From: G963674835 sp963674835
Lineage (GTDB): Bacteria; Planctomycetota; Planctomycetia; Pirellulales; Thermoguttaceae
Length of the DNA stretch: 64,000 nt
NCBI GenBank assembly: GCA_963674835.2
Contig: CAXXKC010000002.1
Span: forward strand, 2,356,001-2,420,000
Direction: 5' to 3'
Shown: piece after piece, positions 15,759 to 22,892 of the stretch
Numbering within the stretch: position 1 is the stretch's first letter
How the letters are laid out: every line of letters starts with the position of its first letter
Translations under genes and position numbers: made by a program
The notes under the pieces: generated by a model
Told to the model about the DNA's origin: nothing
The model's database searches: none
Seen by the model: only the letters and a program-made list of their open reading frames with translations

Positions 15759-16663
15759 TCGGCGGGCGCTCCTAATGTCCGTTTCAGCATGCGTATGAAT
15801 TCGGTAGGATTCTCCCGCCCAAAGATATTGCGCCCGAAGCTAACGCCGCGGGCACCTGCACGGACGGCGTCGCTGGCGCGGCGCAGAGCAATCTGCTCAG
15901 GGACGACTGGTCCGCCCGCAACGACGAGTGGCACATTACCCGCCGCTTCCACGGCCCTGCGGAATGAGTTCTGGTTGTCTGAATACTGCGTCTTGATCAA
16001 ATCAACCCCCAAATCCACTCCCAGTGATACGCAACGAGCAATTAGGTCAGCGTAGGCGATGTTATCCGTCTCCTTCAGGTGGAGCATGTTGTCGTCATCG
16101 CCATTCGCTTCCCCGCGGGGGTAAATTATTCCGCACACTGGCATGTCGTAGGCGTGAGCGCTGGAGATTATTGAGCCAGCCATTTCGATCATGGAGGGAA
16201 GGTGGGCTGAGAGTATGTTGATATGGAAGGCGACAGCGGTGGCGTTCATTCGCAGTGCTAGATCCATGCTGTGGCACAACACTTTGTTCGTATGTGTCTT
16301 GCCACTGACGCTCGCGCTCAGATTCAGAATAAACTTCTGATTCTTGAACGTGTCGACATTCCTCAAAACTGTCCCATAGTATGTTAGGATCGCCGCGGGT
16401 CCGGCGGACGCAATACTTGCGAGCTTGACTGTCATGCTTTCCAGGCCATTCGTAGGCCCGAAAATCAGGAAGTCATCCACGGGACAGATGACGAGCGGCG
16501 CATCACCATACAACGCGGGAAAGCGGAAGAGTTTGCCTGGTGCAGTATAGGTAGGCACAACCGGCCCCCTCGTCGCGAGATCACATTGTTCGTGGTTCTT
16601 CCCGAGGTCCTTACTCACATCATGCCCACCAGGACCCCGCGGCAGTTGGCCAGAAATCGTCAT
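15755..16663 (-). CDS. DhnA/LsrF-type class I aldolase
   Basis: The protein of about 302 residues has the (beta/alpha)8 class I aldolase features of the DhnA family. These are LVICPVDDFLIFGP near the N-terminus, the Schiff-base Lys in GVDLIKTQYS, LVVAGGP, and the phosphate-binding end GARGVSFGRNIFGRENP. The family includes fructose-bisphosphate aldolase DhnA, LsrF, archaeal ADH synthase and GriI of grixazone biosynthesis, which joins aspartate semialdehyde to a C3 phosphate. The usual DHG near strand 1 is DDF here, so substrate use may differ. It heads a five-gene coupled operon running to 12985. The start is uncertain: TTG at 16690, ATG at 16663 or GTG at 16618. Confidence 0.82.
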   Translation of the reverse strand: MTISGQLPRGPGGHDVSKDLGKNHEQCDLATRGPVVPTYTAPGKLFRFPALYGDAPLVICPVDDFLIFGPTNGLESMTVKLASIASAGPAAILTYYGTVLRNVDTFKNQKFILNLSASVSGKTHTNKVLCHSMDLALRMNATAVAFHINILSAHLPSMIEMAGSIISSAHAYDMPVCGIIYPRGEANGDDDNMLHLKETDNIAYADLIARCVSLGVDLGVDLIKTQYSDNQNSFRRAVEAAGNVPLVVAGGPVVPEQIALRRASDAVRAGARGVSFGRNIFGRENPTEFIRMLKRTLGAPAE

Positions 16664-16848
16664 CGTGGAAAAAAGGTTTTGAGTTGTCAATCACCCCCCC
16701 CGCCCACCAAGGGAGCGGGCGAAACTCTGGTGTTGGCCGAGCCTGCGAATGGTCTTGGTTGCGCGCCCAGGGATGCATACTTCCTGACTCTCTGAAGCTG
16801 TGGGAACCGAGGTGCGATTCGGAATATGACCGGTTTAAGCCTGCGATT

Positions 16849-17400
16849 CTATCGAATCCCCTCCACCTCCACCTCCTTCCGAATTGCCTCCTCGCGCCTC
16901 TCCGAAGAGACCACCCCCGAAACCATCTCCCGCCGTTTTTGCGTCCTTTCCCGACGTTCCATTTCAACGACAATCGCTCCGAGCCGGTCTTTCTCCCGTG
17001 TCACCCCAGCGATCTGAATATCAATCTCATGGATTGCCGAGGCGAAAACTGGCCTTTGCTTTTCGTCCGCCTGGGCGAGTCGCTCCTCCAAGATCCGGCG
17101 ATCCCACCTAAGCCTCGCCAACACCTGCTCCGTCTCCCAGCTTCGATGTCGCCATTCCTCCACAGGATCACTGGGCAGGTCGGCAGGGGCGGTTGTCACA
17201 GGGCTCCAGAACAGCAAGACGAGCCGGAGGATCGTGGCGTATAGGAGGCTCGGTCCCAGAACGCAGAACTTGTCCTTCGCGGGGGCGAAAATGAGGGCAA
17301 TCCCGGCGAGGCATAAGAATCCCCAGCAGATCGTCGCCAGGATCGCGGGAATCCAGGAATAATGCCAGGGCAACGCAGGAAGCAAGTCGGAAAGGCTCAT
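16849..17400 (-). CDS. Hypothetical membrane protein with C-terminal coiled coil
   Basis: The 183-residue protein has two N-terminal hydrophobic segments (about 14-38 and 47-65) and then a highly charged helical tail (about 78-183; for example VLARLRWDRRILEERLAQAD and IDIQIAGVTREKDRLGAIVV) predicted to form a coiled coil. No known domain is recognised. It follows the lipoprotein gene by about 57 bp on the same strand, and the two probably form a small envelope unit. Confidence 0.6.
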   Translation of the reverse strand: MSLSDLLPALPWHYSWIPAILATICWGFLCLAGIALIFAPAKDKFCVLGPSLLYATILRLVLLFWSPVTTAPADLPSDPVEEWRHRSWETEQVLARLRWDRRILEERLAQADEKQRPVFASAIHEIDIQIAGVTREKDRLGAIVVEMERRERTQKRREMVSGVVSSERREEAIRKEVEVEGIR

Positions 17401-17457
17401 GTTTCCACCTCCTGGAAAGCAAACTGGCGCCGGAGATCATCTCCGACGCCTCTCGGA

Positions 17458-18060
17458 TCAGTCCCAATCAACGGTCAAGTCGCTCAACCGGATCTCGTTG
17501 AACTCCAATTCGGTGTCGATGGCCGATTCGAGTTCACGGACTTCGGCTTCGACCGACCGGAAGTCGAGGGAACCTGCCTCGCAGACTCCCAGGACTCGGC
17601 GGAGTGATTTGAGGGCTACCTGCTTCGAGTCAATCCCTGCCAGTAGAAGCCGGAGGGCATGGAGGCGATCCCTAGCCTGCCGTTCGCGGTTCTCCAAAAG
17701 CCCGAGAACTCGCCCCAAGCGGTCCCTGGTTGTCTTCAACGACTCCGCCTCGGACTGGAGGCTTCGCCGGGGAGCCTCCTCCTGTGTCCGCTCGATCCTT
17801 TCCTCGACGGCGGTGAGATCCTCTGAGAGCCGGACATGGCGAACTTGCACGTCGATCCTGGCTCGGGAAATCTGATCCACTCCGGCCGCAATTTGAGCGA
17901 CTGCCGAGTCCGCCTCACGGCATTTGACATCGACCTCCCCCAACAGGGTGTCGATTTTGGACAGAACCTGTTCTCTGGCGACGTCCCAGCGAGGGCCGCA
18001 ACCGGTGAGAACCAAGAGCAGGAGAATGGGAAGAACTGGTTTCGGCATGGGCATCTCCAT
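17458..18060 (-). CDS. Putative lipoprotein with coiled-coil body
   Basis: The 200-residue protein starts with a lipoprotein signal peptide, VLPILLLLVLTGCGPRW, whose lipobox LTGC places the lipidated Cys at residue 21. The remainder is almost entirely heptad-like and charged (VAQIAAGVDQISRARIDVQV, ERIERTQEEAPRRSLQSEAE, SLKTTRDRLGRVLGLLENRE). It is likely anchored in the envelope. The in-frame ATG six bases further downstream (MPKPVLPIL) is an equally good start. Confidence 0.7.
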   Translation of the reverse strand: MEMPMPKPVLPILLLLVLTGCGPRWDVAREQVLSKIDTLLGEVDVKCREADSAVAQIAAGVDQISRARIDVQVRHVRLSEDLTAVEERIERTQEEAPRRSLQSEAESLKTTRDRLGRVLGLLENRERQARDRLHALRLLLAGIDSKQVALKSLRRVLGVCEAGSLDFRSVEAEVRELESAIDTELEFNEIRLSDLTVDWD

Positions 18061-18530
18061 TTCTGTGGTTGGAAGATGCCTGTGTATCTGGTCTCCTTGC
18101 TAGGATGCGGCCGGGACGGCAGCTTGAATCGGCGGTTGGATCAAGCAATGGAGGCTCAGACCGTGCTGGCGGAGGTCGGGCGCGACTACGGGTGAAAAGT
18201 CTACCTTCATGCTTTTCGAAGGCAGTGGGCCGCAGAAGTGGGTGGGCCGCTATCGGGGTAATCCTCCCAAGGAGCTGGTCTCCGGTGCCCGCTAAGCCGA
18301 CGACGAGGCCAAGTCCTAGGTGCAAACCGTTTGCGACGGCTTGCGAATGATCAACTGCACTAACTGCAAGGTAATCTAGTCAATACTTGTCAACATTCAG
18401 TGGTAATTGCTATCTCGCGGGTGGATAAAGCCGACAAACACCGAGCCTTTCGGCGCGGTGGCCACAAAAGCCGATAGACAAAGTTCCATCTGTGGTGATA
18501 AATTGCGATCATCCCGCGAGGAGAGTAGTT
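18061..18530. other. Divergent intergenic region with a possible promoter
   Basis: No gene is recognised in these 470 bp between the minus-strand lipoprotein gene and the plus-strand gene at 18531. Base composition becomes more AT-rich from about 18350, where the promoter candidate at 18387-18416 lies. Confidence 0.45.
18387..18416 (+). promoter_or_regulatory. Possible sigma70-type promoter for the gene at 18531
   Basis: TTGTCA at 18387-18392 (five of six consensus bases) is followed after 18 bp by TATCTC (18411-18416, a weak -10 box). The pair lies about 115 bp upstream of the start codon in an AT-rich patch. It is suggestive only. Confidence 0.3.
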
Positions 18531-19379
18531 ATGTGGCAGTGGATCGAACGGCTGATAGCCAAGATGGGCTGGGTGAAAAAACTTGTCGGCTTGCTGACCC
18601 AGGAATATCCTGGCCGGCCCCTGGTCCTAGCTGGGCTGGGGATTGTTGCTGGAGTTGCGATGTGCGTGAAGTTAATGGGAAGTTGGGAGGGGTTGGTCCC
18701 TGGTGCTGTGGGAGGTCTGCTTGCAGTTGTCGTGATTAGGGTTGCGGTGAAGCCACTGGGTAGCGAAAAGCTTCAGAATCAAGTGCTGAGTTGGTTCTCC
18801 GTCTTGTTGGTTATGGCTGTGGCGGCGGTCCTAGCTTGGGCATTCATCGTTGGCGTAGTTTTTCCATATATGGAAAAGGCTGGAGCAAGCGCTGCGACCG
18901 ACACTGCGGGCAGTTCTAAGCCAACGCCGCTAGGACCGGATGAGTTTCCTTCGATTGACGAGATTCCCGATTTACCGACTGCCGAAACCGTAAACAAATC
19001 GCCCGAGATCCGCCCGCAACAGGTCTGTTTTGGCTACAAGAATGCCACAGGTGCTTCTTTAAAACTCCTGATGTTTAATTGCTACTACTACCATTTTCCT
19101 CCAAAAGATGATCCGATGGCGCCGCAAGACGCTGCGTGGCAAGTGTTGGATCTTTCAGCGGACAACAAGCCGATGTTCTTCAGCGAATTTCACGAAACCA
19201 GCAAAGGTTGGTTTACGTTTTTTGTAAAGCGATTGGACGACGGCAAGCACTACCATCTTAAAACGACCAATATCTTTTACTCTGACCGGCCAGCCATGAC
19301 CGTAATGCCTACGGGCGATCCGCAGAGGCCCTTCGAGGCGATCTTCAGTTCATTCGGAAAGAACAATGAATTCAACTAG
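18531..19379 (+). CDS. Hypothetical membrane protein
   Basis: The 282-residue protein starts MWQWIERLIAKMGWVKK behind GAGGAGA (18517-18523). It has a hydrophobic N-terminal half with about three membrane segments (about 32-50, 57-76 and 90-115), a Pro/Thr-rich linker, and a C-terminal globular part. That part (VCFGYKNATGASLKLLMFNC, later YYHFPPKDDP, then WFTFFVKRLDDGKHYHLKTT) looks like a small beta-sandwich. No family is recognised. It overlaps the next gene by 14 bp, and both proteins may handle envelope functions together. Confidence 0.65.
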   Translation: MWQWIERLIAKMGWVKKLVGLLTQEYPGRPLVLAGLGIVAGVAMCVKLMGSWEGLVPGAVGGLLAVVVIRVAVKPLGSEKLQNQVLSWFSVLLVMAVAAVLAWAFIVGVVFPYMEKAGASAATDTAGSSKPTPLGPDEFPSIDEIPDLPTAETVNKSPEIRPQQVCFGYKNATGASLKLLMFNCYYYHFPPKDDPMAPQDAAWQVLDLSADNKPMFFSEFHETSKGWFTFFVKRLDDGKHYHLKTTNIFYSDRPAMTVMPTGDPQRPFEAIFSSFGKNNEFN

Positions 19380-19824
19380 AATAACACTCTTGACTCTCTG
19401 CTTGCTTGTGCTCTCCAGCGGCACGACCTATGCCGAGGTAGGGTTACCTGTGCGAAATGAGTTAAACCGTCCGGTGTGGGTCTGGGCGTGGCAATATACC
19501 ATTAGGTCTTGGCGGGAGCCGGAGTACATCGGCCCGACACAACGCAAGACGATATACTTCAACGATAACGAAACCTACTTTCTGACCGTCTTGGATGAGG
19601 ACAAGACTGAACTGCGAATTGGCCGGTATAACATTAGCAGCGTCCTCCGACAAAACCCCAGGTACGAAGTGAGCATCGGGCGAATCGTTAGATACGCGAC
19701 TACCCACGCCAGCCGCGAAGTTTGGTGTCCCCGATGTGGTCGGTATCACAAATTACCCAACGACGATCCTCCGGTTCCGGTTGTGACCGAGGAGATTTGG
19801 TGGACAACGCGATCAACGCGCTGA
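19366..19824 (+). CDS. Small exported protein with CxxC pair
   Basis: The 152-residue protein has a clear Sec signal peptide (ITLLTLCLLVLSSGTTYA, cleavage near TYA/EV) and a mature part rich in Trp, Tyr and Arg. A VWCPRCGRYHKLP motif near residues 125-137 could be a metal-binding CxxC or a disulfide. The first half (VGLPVRNELNRPVWVWAWQY) reads like a beta-sandwich strand pair, similar in style to the C-terminal part of the preceding membrane protein. Function is unknown. The start overlaps the upstream gene. Confidence 0.65.
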   Translation: MNSTRITLLTLCLLVLSSGTTYAEVGLPVRNELNRPVWVWAWQYTIRSWREPEYIGPTQRKTIYFNDNETYFLTVLDEDKTELRIGRYNISSVLRQNPRYEVSIGRIVRYATTHASREVWCPRCGRYHKLPNDDPPVPVVTEEIWWTTRSTR

Positions 19825-19935
19825 TGCTCGCTGCGTCTGGTGGGCTGCCTGGGACTGATGAAATGAATGAAGATCAATCTTGGGCGCCTCCTTTCGTTGT
19901 GAAATACCCGTTCAGGCCCCATTCCATAGGAAAAG

Positions 19936-20195
19936 TAGTCCAAAAAAGTAGTCCAGTCGCGCCGCCATTACACATTCTGGGAACGGCTTTCGCCACATTT
20001 TCTTGCCTCCGGTCGCCTAGTTTCTTGGCGCACCCTAGGCACTTGACCTAGTGGGAAAAACAGCCCGAAAACACCCCGAAAAATAGTCCAAAAATAGTCC
20101 AATATTGGCAATATTCGGGCAACGTCTGAGCAACACGAGAGCAACACCCATTTGCAGAAGTCACGCTTTGGCAAAGACTTCCAACACGAGAGCAA
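19936..20195 (+). repeat. Paired short direct repeats beside the tRNA-Leu fragment
   Basis: Four copies of TAGTCCA occur as two pairs (19936 and 19949; 20084 and 20095), spaced 13 and 11 bp, in A-rich flanks. CAACACGAGAGCAA occurs twice (20131-20144 and 20182-20195). They lie within 300 bp of the tRNA-Leu 3' fragment. Tandem short repeats inside an attachment region are what recombinase arm-type or excisionase sites look like. That assignment is an inference. Confidence 0.55.
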
Positions 20196-20229
20196 TGCCC
20201 GCTCAATAGCGGGGAAACAGCCCAAAATC

Positions 20230-20286
20230 AGGTTGAGGGCCTAGTGACCGTTAAAGGTCGTGCAGGTTCAAGTCCTGTTTCCCGCA
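20230..20286 (+). other. tRNA-Leu(GAG) 3'-half fragment, probable attachment site (attR)
   Basis: The sequence reads as the last two-thirds of a leucine tRNA. It has anticodon loop TTGAGGG (20233-20239, anticodon GAG), 3' anticodon strand CCTAG, and a long variable arm with stem GACC/GGTC. It continues with T-arm GCAGG-TTCAAGT-CCTGT, acceptor strand TTCCCGC and discriminator A; CCA is not encoded. The 5' half (D-arm and matching anticodon strand) is absent. Such 3' fragments mark the distal junction of elements integrated into tRNA genes, with crossover in the anticodon region. A GCGGGGA at 20209-20215 could pair with the acceptor strand, but only 12 bases separate it from the anticodon stem, too few for a D-arm. 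Confidence 0.75.
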
Positions 20287-20297
20287 TTACAGCACAA

Positions 20298-20336
20298 GGG
20301 CTTACGTCGATCCGGCGTGAGCCCTTTCCATTTCTT
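20298..20336 (+). terminator. Hairpin terminator downstream of the tRNA-Leu fragment
   Basis: GGGCTTACG (20298-20306) pairs with CGTGAGCCC (20316-20324) with one G-T pair and is followed by TTTCCATTTCTT. It sits 11 bp after the tRNA 3' end and is probably the original terminator of the tRNA-Leu gene. That supports sequence right of 20286 being the native chromosomal flank. Confidence 0.65.
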
Positions 20337-20463
20337 GAGGCCTGAATTGGTGGCCTATTGCTGGCAACGATGGGGTAATGCGGAGTTTGGTCTTCCCCCG
20401 TTCAACCGATCCAGCCTTCTGAGTGAATCACATCTCGGCGTAGCCCGGAAGGACTGTCCTGCG

Positions 20464-21166
20464 ATGAAGAAGACTCGTCATACAACGCCACAGATTATCA
20501 AGAAGCTTCGTCAGTCGGACGTTGCCCTTGGTAAAGGGTGGAAAGTCCCCGACATCTGCAAATCGCTCGCTACCGCTGAGCAGACCTACTACCGTTGGCG
20601 GTAGTGAAAACAGCTGTGTCCACAAGCGCGCTCTGTGTCCGAATCACATGTCGAACTACGACTTCATCGAGGATCGTACCGAGAAGAATCGCAAGCTGCG
20701 GATGCTGGTCGTCCTCGATGACTTCACCCGCGAGAGCCTGGCCATTGAGGTCGCCTGGTCCTGCGCTGCCCGGCAAGTGGTCGATGTGTTGGGTTATCTG
20801 TTTGCCGTACGTGGCGTCCCCAAACATCTCAGAAGTGACAATGGACCTGAGCTTGTGGCGAGGGCGGTGACACGGTGGCTGCACCGTGCAGGCGTAGGGA
20901 CGTCGCTTGTTGCCAAAACAAGCCCGTGGGAGAATGGCTACGTAGAGAGCTTCAACAGCCGTTTTCGCGATGAGCTTCTCAACCGTGAACTGTTCACCGG
21001 CCTGGGAAGATGCCCGTTAGGTGGTAGATCATTGGCGACTCGATTATAATCACCGCAGGCCGCACAGTTCGTTAAACTACCTAACCCCGGCGGCATTCGC
21101 CGTCGGCTGGCTTGCTTCCGCTCCGCAGGTTACCTCGGCTACCAGCCTGTTGAAAATCTCGGGTTA
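20464..21166 (+). pseudogene. Decayed IS3-family transposase (orfA/orfB remnants)
   Basis: An OrfA-like start is intact for 46 codons (MKKTRHTTPQIIKKLRQSDV, ending QTYYRWR and then TAG at 20602-20604). It should continue as a helix-turn-helix protein of about 90 residues. OrfB resumes in another frame with the rve integrase core, including VLDDFTRESLAIEV, RSDNGPEL and ENGYVESFNSRFRDELLNRE (about 20650-21000). A further frameshift is needed to reach WRLDYNHRRPHSSLNYLTPA and a stop at 21164-21166. The N-terminal third of OrfB, with the first catalytic Asp region, is missing. The element cannot transpose by itself. An IS1182-type element sits against its 3' end. Confidence 0.85.
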
Positions 21167-22633
21167 ATCGGTATCATGCGGCGGTTCTGGGGGTGTGGAA
21201 CACCTTGGGTCGCGCAAAAGGGAATCGAACATGGCTTTGGGTCGTGGGCCGGAACAGCGGCAGGAGGAATTCTGGGTCGCCTGGCGGGACGTGCCGCGAT
21301 CGGCGGGCCATCCGTTCTATCAGCGGTTGCAACAACTTCTCCGCAAGGCGGACTTCGACGAGTTCGTCGAGGATCTCTGCGAACCCTACTACGCCGAAGG
21401 CGGTCGCCGGTCGATCCCGCCGGGCCGCTACTTCCGCATGCTGTTCGTCGGATATTTTGAAGGGATCGACTCGCAGCGAGGCATCGCCTGGCGCTGTTCT
21501 GACAGCCTTTCGCTGCGGGAGTTCCTGGGCTTGGAGCCCACGGAAGCCGTGCCGGACCATTCCAGCCTCACGCGCATTCGGCAACGACTGCCCGAGTCGG
21601 TCCACGAGCAGGTATTTGTGTATATCCTGGAGATCGCCTCGCGGAAGAACCTCCTGCGGGGCAAGTCCGTGGCGGTGGACTCCACGACGCTGGAAGCCAA
21701 CGCGGCGATGAAGTCGATCGTCCGCAGAGACACCGGCGAGGACTGGAAGCAATACTTGCGGCGATTGGCCGAGGAAGCGGGCATCGAGAACCCGACCGAC
21801 GAGGACTTGCGGCGTTTCGACAAAGATCGCAACAAGAAAGGAGACAAGAAGGTCTCCAACGACCAGTGGCAATCGCCCGCAGATCCCGATAGCCGCATCG
21901 CCAAGATGAAGGACGGTCGCACGCACTTGGCCTACAAAGCCGAACACGTGGTGGATCTGGAGAGCGAATTCGTGTTGGCTGCGACGGTCTACACGGCCGA
22001 TCAGGGAGATTCGCAGACGTTGATTCCCAGCGTGCTTGAGGCTCAAGATCATCTGGACGAAGCCGACGGGAAGAGAGACATCCACAACGCGGTTACCGAC
22101 AAAGGCTACTACTCGACCGAGAACTTGGTGGCGCTGGGGCGGGATCATCACATTCGCGCATACATTCCGGAGCCGAAATTCAAGAGCCATCGCTGCTGGA
22201 CGGCCCAGCCGGCCGAGTATCGCCGGGCGGCCTATGCGAATCGAAAGCGCACCCGAGGCAAGCGAGGCCGACGTTTGGGCCGACTGCGGAGTGAGCGTGT
22301 GGAACGGAGCTTCGCGCACGTGTGCGACACCGGCGGAGCGAGGCGAACCTGGCTGCGAGGCCTGGTGAACGTAAGCAAACGGTACCTGATCCAGGTGGCG
22401 GCGCGGAACCTGGGCCTGTTGGTGCGCAAGCTGTTCGGCATGGGCAAGCCGCGGTGCCTTCAAGGGCTTTGCGGTCTTTTGTGCGCTGTGCATCTTGCCT
22501 TGATTGACCTCCGAAAACGCTTTGCGGCCTCGGGCGCGCTGGCGTGGTGTCCCCACCCGATTCACCGCCAGATGGTCGAACGCCGTGTTACTAACTCGAT
22601 CTGCGACCGAACTGTGAGCTTTTCAACGGGCTG
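21143..22633 (+). mobile_element. IS1182-type insertion sequence
   Basis: The element is bounded by imperfect inverted repeats CAGCCTGTTGAAAA (21143-21156) and TTTTCAACGGGCTG (22620-22633), matching at 13 of 14 positions. CTAC on both sides (21139-21142 and 22634-22637) fits a 4-bp target duplication. The left end lies within the last codons of the IS3 remnant, so this copy arrived later. It contains one transposase gene. Confidence 0.75.
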
Positions 22634-22682
22634 CTACGCCTCGGCAACCTGCTGCGCTACAGCAAGCCAGCGAAACCCATGA
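21231..22682 (+). CDS. IS1182-type DDE transposase
   Basis: The protein from the ATG at 21231 (MALGRGPEQRQEEFW) has 483 residues. It shows a DUF772-like N-terminal domain (RYFRMLFVGYFEGIDSQRGI) and a DDE nuclease core with SVAVDSTTLEANAAM (first Asp), NAVTDKGYYS (second Asp) and LRSERVERSFAHV (Glu). The catalytic triad looks intact. Reading in frame, the natural C-terminus would be the FSTGC encoded by the right inverted repeat. No stop follows there, so the frame runs 16 codons into flanking DNA before TGA at 22680-22682. The protein may still be active. Confidence 0.88.
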   Translation: MALGRGPEQRQEEFWVAWRDVPRSAGHPFYQRLQQLLRKADFDEFVEDLCEPYYAEGGRRSIPPGRYFRMLFVGYFEGIDSQRGIAWRCSDSLSLREFLGLEPTEAVPDHSSLTRIRQRLPESVHEQVFVYILEIASRKNLLRGKSVAVDSTTLEANAAMKSIVRRDTGEDWKQYLRRLAEEAGIENPTDEDLRRFDKDRNKKGDKKVSNDQWQSPADPDSRIAKMKDGRTHLAYKAEHVVDLESEFVLAATVYTADQGDSQTLIPSVLEAQDHLDEADGKRDIHNAVTDKGYYSTENLVALGRDHHIRAYIPEPKFKSHRCWTAQPAEYRRAAYANRKRTRGKRGRRLGRLRSERVERSFAHVCDTGGARRTWLRGLVNVSKRYLIQVAARNLGLLVRKLFGMGKPRCLQGLCGLLCAVHLALIDLRKRFAASGALAWCPHPIHRQMVERRVTNSICDRTVSFSTGCYASATCCATASQRNP

Positions 22683-22684
22683 AC

Positions 22685-22785
22685 TATTGGGTCCTGCATT
22701 GGAATTGGAACGAGGCCGACCATCGGGAGGCCGAAAGATCAGGATTGGGTTGGACCCCTTGTTCCGTTTTCAATACAGGCATCAA
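22685..22785. repeat. 101-bp palindromic mini-element, copy 1
   Basis: This copy differs from copy 2 (25869-25969) at only two positions. Its arms, CCTGCATTGGAATTGGAACG onward (22693-22715) and CCTTGTTCCGTTTTCAATAC onward (22757-22779), are imperfect inverted complements of about 23 bp. The element therefore resembles a MITE or the paired ends of a lost insertion sequence. A short frame across it is not considered a gene. Confidence 0.8.
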
Positions 22786-22892
22786 TAGATTCTCTCTCAA
22801 ACTCTGGATCACAAAACGGGGTAAGCTCCACGTGCGTTTACCACAACGATTCAGCCACACTTGGAACCACTGACTCTCTTTCCGGAGTAATC

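Noticed and set aside
20209..20286. Complete functional tRNA-Leu lacking a D-arm
   Set aside because: GCGGGGA can pair with the acceptor strand, but the 12-base link to the anticodon stem is too short and the 5' anticodon strand pairs poorly. A 3' fragment left by integration is the simpler reading.
21174..22565. Minus-strand 463-codon frame opposite the IS1182-type transposase
   Set aside because: The plus strand has an intact DDE motif set and the frame lies within the terminal repeats; the antisense translation has no recognisable features.
22679..22873. Short plus-strand frame across mini-element copy 1
   Set aside because: It mostly translates the repeated palindromic element and is not preserved as a frame in copy 2.
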